From: an uncultured Duncaniella sp.
GTDB taxonomy: Bacteria > Bacteroidota > Bacteroidia > Bacteroidales > Muribaculaceae
Length of the DNA: 64,000 bases
Reading direction: 5' to 3'
Assembly (NCBI GenBank): GCA_910584825.1
Contig: CAJUCI010000013.1
Location: forward strand, 1-64,000
The notes beneath the pieces are model-generated. The model searched no databases. It saw only the letters and a program-made list of their open reading frames with translations, and was not told where the DNA came from. This document shows, piece by piece, positions 8,363 to 17,536 of this stretch (position 1 is the first letter of the stretch; each line of letters opens with the position of its first letter). The position numbers and the translations under genes were made by a program.

Positions 8363-9355
8363 ATGGCAGTTACAATGGCAGAAATCACCAAGCTGCGCAA
8401 CCTCACAAGTGCCGGCCTGATGGACTGCAAAAAAGCTCTCGCCGAGACCAACGGTGACATCGAAGCCGCTGTCGAAATCCTCCGCAAGAAGGGTCAGGCA
8501 GTAGCCGCCAAGCGCGAAGACCGCCAGGCTTCAGAAGGCGTGGTTATCGCCAAGAACGAAGGCAACTTCGCCGCCATCCTCGCCCTCAACTGTGAGACTG
8601 ACTTCGTAGCCAAGAACGCCGGCTTCGTCGAGCTTGCCAACAAGCTCATGGACCTCGTGATGGCCAACAAGTTCAAGACCGTTGATGAACTCAAGGCATT
8701 CACCGTAGACGGCCAGACCGTAGCCGACCTCATCACCGAGGAGAGCGGCAAGACCGGCGAGAAGACCGAAATCGGCGCATACGCTATCGTAGAGGCTCCC
8801 ACCACCGCAGCCTACAACCACTTCAACAACAAGCTCGCCGCCATCGTAGGCTTCAACCTCGAGGGCGTTGACGCTCAGATTGGCCGCGAAGTGTGCATGC
8901 AGATTGCATCGATGAACCCCGTAGCCGTTTCGCGCAACGACGTGCCCCAGGCCACTATCGACCAGGAGATTGCCGTCGCTGTCGAGAAGACCAAGCAGGA
9001 GCAGGTACGCAAGGCCGTTGAGGCAGCCCTCAAGAAGGCCGGCTTCAACCCCAACCACTTCGATTCTGAGGACCACATCGAGTCAAACATCTCGAAGGGC
9101 TGGATTACCGAAGAGGATGCAGCCAAGGGTCGCGAAATCATCAAGACCACCGCTGAGGCCAAGGCAGCCAACCTCCCCGAGGCTATGATTCAGAACATCG
9201 CCAACGGTCGTCTCAACAAGTTCTTCAAGGAGTCCTGCCTCATGGAGCAGGAGTACGTTCAGGACAGCAAGCTCACCGTGGGCCAGTTCCTCGACAACTC
9301 GCAGAAGGGTCTCGTTGTAGTAGACTTCAAGCGTGTAAACCTCAATCAGGACTAA
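8363..9355 (+). CDS. tsf: Translation elongation factor Ts
   Basis: Nucleotide exchange factor (330 residues) that releases GDP from EF-Tu. The N-terminal UBA-like segment has the signature ITKLRNLTSAGLMDCKKALAETNGDIEAAVEILRKKG; the core contains LNCETDFVAKN, whose TDF motif contacts EF-Tu, and a coiled-coil region before LMEQEYVQDSKLTVGQFL. The ATG at 8363 (MAVTMAEITKL) is used; the internal ATG at MAEITKL is a close alternative. It is the last gene of the translation cluster and is followed by a strong terminator. Confidence 0.97.
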   Translation: MAVTMAEITKLRNLTSAGLMDCKKALAETNGDIEAAVEILRKKGQAVAAKREDRQASEGVVIAKNEGNFAAILALNCETDFVAKNAGFVELANKLMDLVMANKFKTVDELKAFTVDGQTVADLITEESGKTGEKTEIGAYAIVEAPTTAAYNHFNNKLAAIVGFNLEGVDAQIGREVCMQIASMNPVAVSRNDVPQATIDQEIAVAVEKTKQEQVRKAVEAALKKAGFNPNHFDSEDHIESNISKGWITEEDAAKGREIIKTTAEAKAANLPEAMIQNIANGRLNKFFKESCLMEQEYVQDSKLTVGQFLDNSQKGLVVVDFKRVNLNQD

Positions 9356-9384
9356 TCAGCCAGCACAAGGCTTAGACCTATACC

Positions 9385-9425
9385 GTAACCGCTCCGGCAA
9401 TCATGCCGGGGCGGTTACTTTTTTT
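9385..9425 (+). terminator. Intrinsic terminator after tsf
   Basis: A 15-bp stem (9385-9399 with 9404-9418, one T-G wobble) with a 4-nt loop is followed directly by seven T residues. Confidence 0.95.
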
Positions 9426-9510
9426 GCCACGCCACGTTTATATTACACGCCGATTACTCGCAAAATGCTTAAAAATGCAAAGCGGATTAGGGGAATTTGC
9501 AAATAATTTG

Positions 9511-9518
9511 TAACTTTG
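9511..9518 (+). promoter_or_regulatory. Candidate -7 box of the leu operon
   Basis: TAACTTTG matches TAnnTTTG and lies 25 nt before the leuA start. No -33 TTG is present at standard spacing. No leader peptide or T-box-like structure was recognised in 9426-9543. Confidence 0.55.
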
Positions 9519-9543
9519 CGCACCAATAGGAAAACATTAGCTT

Positions 9544-11040
9544 ATGAGCGACAGATTATACATTTTTGACACCACGCTCCGCGACGGCGAGCAGGTGCCG
9601 GGATGTCAGTTGAACACGGTAGAGAAAATCGAGGTAGCCAAGGCACTCGAAGCTCTCGGCGTCGACGTAATCGAAGCCGGATTTCCCGTGTCAAGCCCCG
9701 GCGATTTCAACTCGGTAGTAGAAATATCCAAGGCCGTGACATGGCCTACAATATGCGCACTTACCCGCGCCGTAGAGAACGACATCCGCGTGGCAGCCGA
9801 CGCGCTTAAATATGCCAAGCACCCGCGCATCCACACCGGCATCGGCACATCCGACCAGCATATACGCTACAAATTCAACTCCAACCGTGAGGAGATTATC
9901 GAGCGTGCCGTCGGAGCCGTGGCCTATGCCAAGAAGTTTGTCGAAGATGTGCAGTTCTATGCCGAGGACGCAGGACGCACCGACAACGAATACCTCGCAC
10001 GTGTTGTCGAGGCCGTAATCAAGGCCGGAGCCACCGTAATCAATATCCCCGACACTACGGGCTACTGCCTCCCCTCGGAGTTCGGAGCCAAAATCAAATA
10101 CCTCATGGAGCATGTCGACGGCATCGACAAAGTGGTCATCGCCACGCACTGCCACAATGACCTGGGCATGGCCACGGCCAACACCGTGTCGGGCATCATC
10201 AACGGTGCCCGTCAGGCCGAGGTGACCATCAACGGCATCGGCGAACGTGCGGGCAACACCGCGCTCGAGGAGGTGGTGATGACATTCCGCTCACACAAGG
10301 AGCTGGGCATTGACACCAACATCAACACCACAAAGATTACCGGCATGAGCCGACTCGTGTCGAGCCTCATGAACATGCCCGTCCAGCCCAACAAGGCCAT
10401 CGTGGGCCGCAACGCATTCGCCCACTCGTCAGGCATCCATCAGGACGGCGTGCTCAAGAACCGCGAGAGCTACGAGATTATCGACCCCAAGGATGTGGGC
10501 ATCGACGAGAACTCAATCGTGCTCACCGCCCGCAGCGGACGCGCCGCGCTCAAGCACCGTCTGCACGTGCTCGGCTGCGACCTCACCTCCGAGCAGCTCG
10601 ACAAGGCTTACGAGGCATTCCTCAAGCTGGCCGACCGCAAGAAGGAAATCAATGACGACGACGTGCTCATGATAGCCGGACAGCATCGCAAGGCATCGTC
10701 GCGCATCAAGCTCGACTTCCTCCAGGTCACATCGGGCGTCGGCGTACACTCGGTGGCAAGCGTCGGACTCGACATCGCCGGCGAGAAATTCGAGGCATGC
10801 GCCTCGGGCAACGGCCCTGTCGACGCCGCCATCTCGGCAATCAAGATTATCATACGCCGCAAGATGCTCGTCAAGGAATTCCTCATCCAGGCCATCAACA
10901 AGGGCAGCAACGATGTGGGCAAGGTGCACATGACCGTCGAGCATGACGGCATGTCGTACTACGGCTTCTCGGCCAACACCGACATCGTGGCAGCCAGTGC
11001 CGAGGCATTCATCGACGCCATCAACAAATTCGTGAGATAA
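9544..11040 (+). CDS. leuA: 2-isopropylmalate synthase
   Basis: Cytoplasmic enzyme (498 residues) condensing 2-oxoisovalerate with acetyl-CoA, the committed step of leucine synthesis. The N-terminal TIM barrel starts with FDTTLRDGEQVPGCQL and holds the metal-binding HCHNDLG (around residue 200) and NGIGERAGN. The segment AFAHSSGIHQDGVLK near residue 290 precedes the C-terminal regulatory LeuA dimer domain (about 360-498), where leucine feedback normally acts. It is the first gene of a five-gene operon; leuC starts 24 bp downstream. Confidence 0.95.
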   Translation: MSDRLYIFDTTLRDGEQVPGCQLNTVEKIEVAKALEALGVDVIEAGFPVSSPGDFNSVVEISKAVTWPTICALTRAVENDIRVAADALKYAKHPRIHTGIGTSDQHIRYKFNSNREEIIERAVGAVAYAKKFVEDVQFYAEDAGRTDNEYLARVVEAVIKAGATVINIPDTTGYCLPSEFGAKIKYLMEHVDGIDKVVIATHCHNDLGMATANTVSGIINGARQAEVTINGIGERAGNTALEEVVMTFRSHKELGIDTNINTTKITGMSRLVSSLMNMPVQPNKAIVGRNAFAHSSGIHQDGVLKNRESYEIIDPKDVGIDENSIVLTARSGRAALKHRLHVLGCDLTSEQLDKAYEAFLKLADRKKEINDDDVLMIAGQHRKASSRIKLDFLQVTSGVGVHSVASVGLDIAGEKFEACASGNGPVDAAISAIKIIIRRKMLVKEFLIQAINKGSNDVGKVHMTVEHDGMSYYGFSANTDIVAASAEAFIDAINKFVR

Positions 11041-11064
11041 CAACTCTGACACAAGACACCCCCT

Positions 11065-12459
11065 ATGCCTAAGACTCTTTTCGACAAGATATGGGACGCA
11101 CATGTGGTAAACCGCATCCCCGACGGTCCCGACCAGTTATACATTGACCGCCATTACTGCCATGAGGTGACAAGCCCGCAGGCCTTTGAGGGACTGCGCC
11201 GCCGCGGCATCAAGGTAATGCGTCCCGAGCGCACCTACTGCTCGCCCGACCACAACATCCCCACCCTCAATCAGGACAAACCGATTGCCGACCCCGTGTC
11301 ACGCAACCAGGTAGACACACTCACCAGGAACGCCACCGAGTTCGGCGTCACACTCTACGGCCTCGGCCACCCCAAGAACGGCATCATCCATGTCATCGGC
11401 CCGGAGAACGGCCTCACCCTCCCCGGCATGACACTCGTGTGCGGCGACTCGCACACCTCGACCCACGGAGCACTCGGAGCCGTAGCCTTCGGCATCGGCA
11501 CCAGCGAGGTTGAGATGGTGCTCGCGTCGCAGTGCATCATCCAGCCCAAACCCAAGAAGATGCGCATCACCGTTGACGGCAGCCTCCGTCCCGGCGTCAC
11601 AGCCAAGGACATCGCCCTCTACATCATCGCCAAGATGACCACCGGCGGAGCCACAGGCTACTTCGTGGAGTACGCAGGCGAGGCCATCCGCGCACTATCG
11701 ATGGAGGAGCGCATGACCCTCTGCAACCTCTCCATCGAGATGGGCGCACGCGGCGGCATGATTGCTCCCGACGAGAAGACAATCGAATATGTCAAAGGGC
11801 GCGAGTTCGCACCCAAGGGGGAGGAGTGGGACAAGGCCGTGGCCTACTGGCGCACTCTCCACACCGACGAGGGAGCGGAGTTTGACCGCGAAATCCGCTT
11901 TGACGCAGCCGACATCGAGCCGCGCATCACCTATGGCACCAACCCCGGCATGGGCATCGGCATCACCGAGTGCATCCCCGCACCCGACCCCGAGGACGAG
12001 CAGGGCAAGATTTCATATGAGAAGGCCCTGAAATACATGGGCTTCGAGACGGGCCAGTGCCTGCTCGGCACGCCGGTCGACTACGTATTTCTCGGCTCAT
12101 GCACCAACGGCCGCATCGAGGACTTCCGCGCGTTTGCCAACTTTGTCAAGGGCAAGAAGAAAGCTCCCGGCGTGACCGCATGGATTGTGCCCGGCTCATG
12201 GGGCGTGGACAGGCAGATACGCGAGGAAGGCATCGACAAGATTCTCGCCGACGCCGGATTTGAACTGCGCCAGCCCGGATGCTCGGCATGTCTCGCCATG
12301 AACGAGGACAAGATTCCCGCCGGCATGCTGGCCGTGTCGACCTCCAACCGCAACTTTGAAGGCCGTCAGGGCCCCGGCGCACGCACCATCCTCGCCGGAC
12401 CGCTCGTAGCCGCCGCTGCTGCCATCACAGGCAAAATCACCGACCCCCGCACACTTTAG
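11065..12459 (+). CDS. leuC: 3-isopropylmalate dehydratase large subunit
   Basis: Large subunit (464 residues) of isopropylmalate isomerase, an aconitase-family [4Fe-4S] enzyme converting 2- to 3-isopropylmalate. Seen directly are LVCGDSHTSTHGALGAVAFGIGTSEVEMVLA, the cluster cysteine in FLGSCTNGRIEDFR (around 345) and the cysteine pair in PGCSACLAMNEDKI (around 410). It works as a heterodimer with LeuD, encoded 8 bp downstream. Confidence 0.96.
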   Translation: MPKTLFDKIWDAHVVNRIPDGPDQLYIDRHYCHEVTSPQAFEGLRRRGIKVMRPERTYCSPDHNIPTLNQDKPIADPVSRNQVDTLTRNATEFGVTLYGLGHPKNGIIHVIGPENGLTLPGMTLVCGDSHTSTHGALGAVAFGIGTSEVEMVLASQCIIQPKPKKMRITVDGSLRPGVTAKDIALYIIAKMTTGGATGYFVEYAGEAIRALSMEERMTLCNLSIEMGARGGMIAPDEKTIEYVKGREFAPKGEEWDKAVAYWRTLHTDEGAEFDREIRFDAADIEPRITYGTNPGMGIGITECIPAPDPEDEQGKISYEKALKYMGFETGQCLLGTPVDYVFLGSCTNGRIEDFRAFANFVKGKKKAPGVTAWIVPGSWGVDRQIREEGIDKILADAGFELRQPGCSACLAMNEDKIPAGMLAVSTSNRNFEGRQGPGARTILAGPLVAAAAAITGKITDPRTL

Positions 12460-12467
12460 AGTCAATC

Positions 12468-13061
12468 ATGAAAGAAAAATTCACCACCATCATATCATCG
12501 TGCGTTCCCCTGCCTATGGAGAACGTCGATACCGACCAGATTATACCCGCACGATTCCTCAAGGCCACATCGCGAGAGGGATTCGGCGACAACCTCTTCC
12601 GAGACTGGCGTTACGACAAGGACAACAACCCCATCAGCTCGTTCGTGCTCAACGACCCGACCTACTCGGGCTGCGTGCTCGTGGCCGGTAAGAACTTCGG
12701 CTCAGGCTCGTCGCGCGAACATGCCGCGTGGGCCATCCACGACTACGGCTTCCGCGTAGTGGTGTCGAGCTTCTTTGCCGACATCCACAAGCAAAACGAG
12801 CTTAACTGCTTCGTGCTCCCCGTCACCGTTAGCGAGGAGTTCCTTGCCGAGCTTTTCGCCTCGATAGCCGCCGACCCCAAGACACAGGTCAAGGTGGACC
12901 TGCCCTCGCAGACCATCACCAACCTGGCCACAGGCAAGTCGGAGACTTTCGACATCAACCCCTACAAGAAGCAGTGTCTCAGCGAGGGACTCGACGACGT
13001 GGAGTATCTCCTCTCCAAGCGCGCCGACATCGAACAGTTTGAATCCAACCGCCGACAGTGA
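12468..13061 (+). CDS. leuD: 3-isopropylmalate dehydratase small subunit
   Basis: Swivel-domain subunit (197 residues) of isopropylmalate isomerase. Recognised by PMENVDTDQIIPARFLK near the start and the substrate-binding loop GKNFGSGSSREHAAWAI around residues 75-90. Its stop overlaps or abuts the next gene (GTGA at 13058-13061), suggesting translational coupling. Confidence 0.96.
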   Translation: MKEKFTTIISSCVPLPMENVDTDQIIPARFLKATSREGFGDNLFRDWRYDKDNNPISSFVLNDPTYSGCVLVAGKNFGSGSSREHAAWAIHDYGFRVVVSSFFADIHKQNELNCFVLPVTVSEEFLAELFASIAADPKTQVKVDLPSQTITNLATGKSETFDINPYKKQCLSEGLDDVEYLLSKRADIEQFESNRRQ

Positions 13062-13069
13062 CACAAGGG

Positions 13070-14590
13070 ATGACCGTCGAGATAATGGACACCACCCTGC
13101 GCGACGGCGAGCAGACTTCGGGGGTGTCATTCTCCACGTCGGAGAAGATGGCCATCTCACGCCTTCTGCTCAACGAGCTGCACGTGCCGCGCATCGAGGT
13201 GGCATCGGCCCGCGTGTCGGACGGCGAACTCGAGACCGTAAGCAAGATATGCGCATGGGCACAAGGCATCGGACGCCTTGACGCCATCGAGGTGCTCGGA
13301 TTTCTTGACGGCGGAGCATCGATTGACTGGGTATGCAAGGCCGGGGGACGCGTAATCAACCTCCTGGCCAAAGGCTCGGAACGCCACTGCCGCCTGCAGC
13401 TCAACCAGACGCCCGAGGAGCACTTCGCGCGCATAGCCGACGAGGTGGGCCGCGCCGTCAAAGCCGGACTCAAGGTAAACCTCTATCTCGAAGACTGGAG
13501 CAACGGCATGAAGCATTCGCGCGACTATGTGCTCGCCATGATGGAGAGCATCAAGAGTCTGCCCATCGAGCGGTTCATGCTCCCCGACACGCTCGGCATC
13601 CTCAACCCGTATGACACGCTGTCGTATGTCCACGACATGGTGAAGCGTTATCCCGCGCTGCACTTCGACTTCCACGCTCACAACGACTACGACCTTGCCA
13701 CGGCCAACGTGTTTGCCGCCGTCAAGGGCGGAGCCAAGGGGGTGCACTGCACCATCAACGGCCTGGGCGAACGTGCCGGCAACGCAACGCTTTCGAGTGC
13801 CATAACCGTCATCCACGACCAACTGCACGGCACCACGGGCATCGACGAGAGCCGAATCAACAAGGTGAGCCACATCGTCGAATCATTCTCAGGCATCCTC
13901 GTGCCCCCCAACAAGCCGATTATCGGCGACAGCGTGTTCACGCAGTGTGCCGGAGTGCATGCCGACGGCGACAACAAGCACAACCTCTACTACAACGACC
14001 TCCTGCCCGAGCGTTTCGGCCGCGAGCGCGAATACGCCCTCGGAAAAACCTCAGGCAAGGCCAACATACGCAAGAACCTCGAGGCACTTGGCATCGAACT
14101 GCCCGAGGAGGACATTAAGAAAATCACCGAGCGCATCACACTTCTCGGCGACAAGAAAGAGATAGTCACCCAGAGCGACCTCCCATTCATCGTGGCCGAT
14201 GTGCTCAAACACGCCGCCATCCCCTCGCGCGTGTCGATTGCCAACTATGCCCTCAACCTCTCACAGGGCCTCCACCCCACAGCCACAGTCAAGCTCATCA
14301 TCGACGGCGAGGAGTATCAGGAATCGGCCGTGGGCGACGGACAGTTTGACGCCTTCATGAAGGCCGTGCGCCACATCTACACCGAGAGACTCAAACGCCC
14401 CTTCCCCACCCTGACCAACTATTCGGTCAACATACCGCCCGGCGGACGCACCGACGCCCTCGTGCACACCATCATCACCTGGAACTATCAGGGCAGCGTG
14501 ATGAAGACACGCGGACTCGACGCCGACCAGACCGAGGCGGCAATACAGGCCACTCTCAAGATGCTCAACCTCATCGACAGTGTAGCCTGA
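13070..14590 (+). CDS. Citramalate/2-isopropylmalate synthase-like enzyme
   Basis: Second LeuA-superfamily acyl-CoA condensing enzyme in the operon (about 506 residues). The barrel carries MDTTLRDGEQTSGVSF, FHAHNDYDLATAN (metal-binding His pair), NGLGERAGNATL and GVHADGDNKHNLY. The C-terminal half has a LeuA dimer/allosteric-type domain (about 380-500). Its sequence is clearly different from leuA at 9544. The equivalent Bacteroides leu locus also holds such a second synthase; (R)-citramalate synthase (pyruvate plus acetyl-CoA, feeding isoleucine synthesis) is the favoured role, but re-citrate or homocitrate-type activity cannot be excluded. I choose the ATG at 13070; an overlapping GTG at 13058 would add four residues. 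Confidence 0.75.
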   Translation: MTVEIMDTTLRDGEQTSGVSFSTSEKMAISRLLLNELHVPRIEVASARVSDGELETVSKICAWAQGIGRLDAIEVLGFLDGGASIDWVCKAGGRVINLLAKGSERHCRLQLNQTPEEHFARIADEVGRAVKAGLKVNLYLEDWSNGMKHSRDYVLAMMESIKSLPIERFMLPDTLGILNPYDTLSYVHDMVKRYPALHFDFHAHNDYDLATANVFAAVKGGAKGVHCTINGLGERAGNATLSSAITVIHDQLHGTTGIDESRINKVSHIVESFSGILVPPNKPIIGDSVFTQCAGVHADGDNKHNLYYNDLLPERFGREREYALGKTSGKANIRKNLEALGIELPEEDIKKITERITLLGDKKEIVTQSDLPFIVADVLKHAAIPSRVSIANYALNLSQGLHPTATVKLIIDGEEYQESAVGDGQFDAFMKAVRHIYTERLKRPFPTLTNYSVNIPPGGRTDALVHTIITWNYQGSVMKTRGLDADQTEAAIQATLKMLNLIDSVA

Positions 14591-14632
14591 CAACGACAAA
14601 TACTGACAATAACCAAAAAACATACAGCAAAA

Positions 14633-15694
14633 ATGGATTTCAAGATAGCAGTCCTCCCCGGCGACGGCATCGGCCCCGAGATTTCAGTACAGGGCGTGGA
14701 TGTGATGTCGGCCATATGCGAAAAGTTCGGCCACAATGTGGAGTATCAGTACGCACTCTGCGGAGCCGACGCAATCGACAAGGTAGGCGACCCCTTCCCC
14801 GAAGACACCTTCAAGACATGCCTCTGGGCCGACGCAGTGCTTTTCTCGGCCGTGGGCGACCCCAAGTTTGACAACAACCCCAACGCCAAGGTGCGTCCCG
14901 AGCAGGGTCTGCTCGCCATGCGCAAGCAGCTCGGCCTGTATGCCAACATCCGCCCCGTCGAGACATTCGACTGTCTGCTCCACATGTCGCCCCTGCGCAA
15001 GGAACTTGTCGAGGGAGCCGACTTCGTATGTATCCGCGAGCTCACCGGCGGCATGTACTTCGGCGAGAAGCTCGAGGGTGACGACCGCGCCTATGACACC
15101 AACGCCTACACCCGCGAAGAGGTGGAGCGCATACTCCGCGTCGCCTACAGCTATGCACGCCGTCGCCGCAAACACCTCACCGTGGTCGACAAGGCCAACG
15201 TGCTCGCATCGTCACGCCTGTGGCGCAAGGTGGCCCAGCAGATGGCACCCGAGTATCCCGACGTTACCACCGACTTCATGTATGTCGACAATGCCGCCAT
15301 GCGCATGATTCAGGACCCGCGCTTCTTTGACGTCATGGTGACTGAAAACACCTTCGGCGACATCCTCACCGACGAAGGCTCGGTAATCTCAGGCTCGATG
15401 GGTCTGCTACCCTCCGCCTCCACCGGCGAGAAGACACCCGTGTTCGAGCCTATCCACGGCTCATGGCCCCAGGCCAAGGGCAAGAACATCGCCAACCCCC
15501 TCGCCCAGATACTTTCGGTGGCCATGCTCTTTGAGTACTTCGACCTTCTCGAGGAGGGCGCGCTCATACGCAAGGCCGTCAACGCATCGCTCGACGCCAA
15601 CGTTCGCACCCCCGAAATCCAGGTGCCCGGCGGTGCCACCTACGGCACACGCGAAGTAGGCGCATGGATTGTCGACTACATCCGCAAGGCATAG
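14633..15694 (+). CDS. leuB: 3-isopropylmalate dehydrogenase
   Basis: NAD-dependent oxidative decarboxylase (353 residues) producing 2-oxoisocaproate. Family marks are AVLPGDGIGPEI at the N-terminus, the substrate segment containing RELTGGMYFGEK, VDKANVLASSRLWRKV, and the metal/NAD region MRMIQDPRFFDVMVTENTFGDILTDEGSVISGSMGLLPSAS. It is the last leu gene, 42 bp after the synthase-like gene, and a 31-bp hairpin follows 33 nt after its stop. A branched-chain aminotransferase is not in the window. Confidence 0.96.
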   Translation: MDFKIAVLPGDGIGPEISVQGVDVMSAICEKFGHNVEYQYALCGADAIDKVGDPFPEDTFKTCLWADAVLFSAVGDPKFDNNPNAKVRPEQGLLAMRKQLGLYANIRPVETFDCLLHMSPLRKELVEGADFVCIRELTGGMYFGEKLEGDDRAYDTNAYTREEVERILRVAYSYARRRRKHLTVVDKANVLASSRLWRKVAQQMAPEYPDVTTDFMYVDNAAMRMIQDPRFFDVMVTENTFGDILTDEGSVISGSMGLLPSASTGEKTPVFEPIHGSWPQAKGKNIANPLAQILSVAMLFEYFDLLEEGALIRKAVNASLDANVRTPEIQVPGGATYGTREVGAWIVDYIRKA

Positions 15695-15726
15695 CCATCC
15701 ATATCACAATACTAAGGAAACTGTAT

Positions 15727-15793
15727 CATAATCCTTGAAAGGGACAAAAAGACATAGGGGTTCTATGTCTTTTTGTCCCTTTCAAGGATTATG
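15727..15793. repeat. Perfect 31-bp intergenic hairpin (A)
   Basis: Arms 15727-15757 and 15763-15793 are exact reverse complements with a 5-nt loop. The left arm is purine-rich and contains GAAAGGGACAAAAAGACATAG. It probably ends the leu transcript, but the stem is far longer than needed and shares words with hairpins at 26232, 60315 and 63791. The remainder of 15695-16012 contains only a candidate promoter. Confidence 0.85.
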
Positions 15794-15954
15794 ACATATC
15801 CCCGTTCAGCACACCCCACCGCAATCTCATTCCCGGAGGCGGAATATTGTGGCACCGGCCTTAGTAATGTCCTGCGTTAATGTATTTAAGCTAAACAGCC
15901 GGCGGTTTTTTGCTTTTTTTACTTTTGAGGTGGCTCAGTTAACGAAAATGTTGT

Positions 15955-15962
15955 TAACTTTG
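15955..15962 (+). promoter_or_regulatory. Candidate -7 box for the envelope cluster
   Basis: TAACTTTG, 50 nt before the lipoprotein gene at 16013. A TTG at 15925-15927 is 27 nt upstream, longer than the usual 19-21 nt, so only the -7 element supports this call. Confidence 0.45.
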
Positions 15963-16012
15963 CATCTTGAAAACAACTGTAGGGGCCTGACCGGCCCGAT
16001 GTCCATTGCATT

Positions 16013-17536
16013 ATGACTAAAAGATTTCCGTTATACCTTATAGCCGGACTGCTCGCCGCCTGTCTTACAGCGGCTTGCAACGATGACGACACGGAGAGTA
16101 TGATTGTGGAGGGCGACTATGACAACTGCGCCATCTCCTCATTCTCACTGTCCAAGGACGACAGCATATTACGCTCGCTCGACTCGGTGTTCTTCTCCAT
16201 CGACATGATTAAGGCTCAGATATTCAACGCTGACTCGTTGCCCAAAGGCACTGACGTCAGCCGCCTTATCGTCAACGTGGGCACGCCCGCCGCAAGTGCC
16301 GTAGAGCTGAAGTTCAAGTCGAGATTCACCGCCAAAGACACCACCGTCAACCTCATAACCAATCCCGGCGACAGCATCAACTTTGCCGCAGGTCCCGTGA
16401 CGATGACCGTGACCTCATACAACGGACAGGCCAAGCGCGACTACACCATCAATGTCAACGTGCACACTGTGGTTGCCGACACCCTTTACTGGGACCATCT
16501 GCAGCAGGTATCATTCCCGCGCAATGCTTCGGTCCAGAAGACCGTCATGTATTCAGGCAAGACCCACACTCTGCTGGCAGGAACCGACGGAGACAACTAC
16601 CTCTGCACCACCGACAATCCCGACACCTATTCATGGGATGTGACCAAAGCCTCACTGCCCGAAGGGGCTGTGACCGGCTCATTCAATGCCACCGACAACG
16701 CGCTCTTCATAACCGACGGACAGGGCAACCTCTACACCTCGGCCAACGGCCTCACATGGACTCCCACCGGGACTAAGATGGACTGCATCTACGGCGGCTA
16801 CGGCACGACCCTCCTCGGAGCGCGCCATGACAGCGACGGATGGAAGCATGTGACCTATCCCGCATCCACCGAGGTTTCAGTCCCGGCCTACTGCCCCGTT
16901 TCGGGCACAAGCCAGCTTGTGATATACGAGACCAAATGGAGCGCATCGCCCCTCGCCATAATGGTGGGCGGTCAGGACGCCTCAGGCCGCTATACCGGCG
17001 AGGCCTGGGCATATGACGGCACCCGTTGGGACCGCATAAGCACCACCGGCATCGACGAACGTGCCGGCGTGACCCTCTTCCCCTACTCCACCCCGCGCAT
17101 CAGCTCCAACAGCTGGAGAGTCACCGAACAGTCGGCACTCCTCGCAATGGGTGGCGTGTACGAGACAGCCGAGGGAATAGAGACGAGCAAAAAGGTCTAT
17201 GTGTCATACGACTTCGGCATCACATGGAAGGTAGCCGACAGCTATCTCCAGTTCCCCGCCACGTACCCCGACTTCAGCTCGGCCCAGGCATTCGTGATTG
17301 ACTACACCCTCACGTCGCGCTCGCTCACCGACGGCGACTGGACCGAAATCGCCACCGCCGGTATCCCCGCATGGGCCACACCGCTTAATGACATACGCTC
17401 ACGCGTGAGCCGCCCCGTGACCTCATGGGAATGCCCCTACATATTCCTCTTCGGAGGCATTGACCGTAATGGCACACTCCTCCCGGCCGTGACCCGCGGA
17501 GTTATCAACCGATTCACATTCAAGCCCGTCTATTAG
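16013..17536 (+). CDS. DUF6242-type lipoprotein
   Basis: Predicted lipoprotein (507 residues) with a lipobox LTAAC (about residues 17-21) followed by an Asp/Glu-rich stretch, as is common for Bacteroidetes lipoproteins. The N-terminal domain (about 30-160) resembles an Ig-like DUF6242 module (SSFSLSKDDSILRSLDSVFFSIDMIKAQIFNADSLPKGTDVS); the rest looks like a beta-propeller or kelch-like sensor with repeated GLTWTPTG and WAYDGTRWDRIS patterns. Function is unknown. It is first in an envelope gene run, and its stop overlaps the next start (TAGTG at 17534-17538). The family name comes from pattern memory; the lipoprotein call is firmer. Confidence 0.75.
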   Translation: MTKRFPLYLIAGLLAACLTAACNDDDTESMIVEGDYDNCAISSFSLSKDDSILRSLDSVFFSIDMIKAQIFNADSLPKGTDVSRLIVNVGTPAASAVELKFKSRFTAKDTTVNLITNPGDSINFAAGPVTMTVTSYNGQAKRDYTINVNVHTVVADTLYWDHLQQVSFPRNASVQKTVMYSGKTHTLLAGTDGDNYLCTTDNPDTYSWDVTKASLPEGAVTGSFNATDNALFITDGQGNLYTSANGLTWTPTGTKMDCIYGGYGTTLLGARHDSDGWKHVTYPASTEVSVPAYCPVSGTSQLVIYETKWSASPLAIMVGGQDASGRYTGEAWAYDGTRWDRISTTGIDERAGVTLFPYSTPRISSNSWRVTEQSALLAMGGVYETAEGIETSKKVYVSYDFGITWKVADSYLQFPATYPDFSSAQAFVIDYTLTSRSLTDGDWTEIATAGIPAWATPLNDIRSRVSRPVTSWECPYIFLFGGIDRNGTLLPAVTRGVINRFTFKPVY

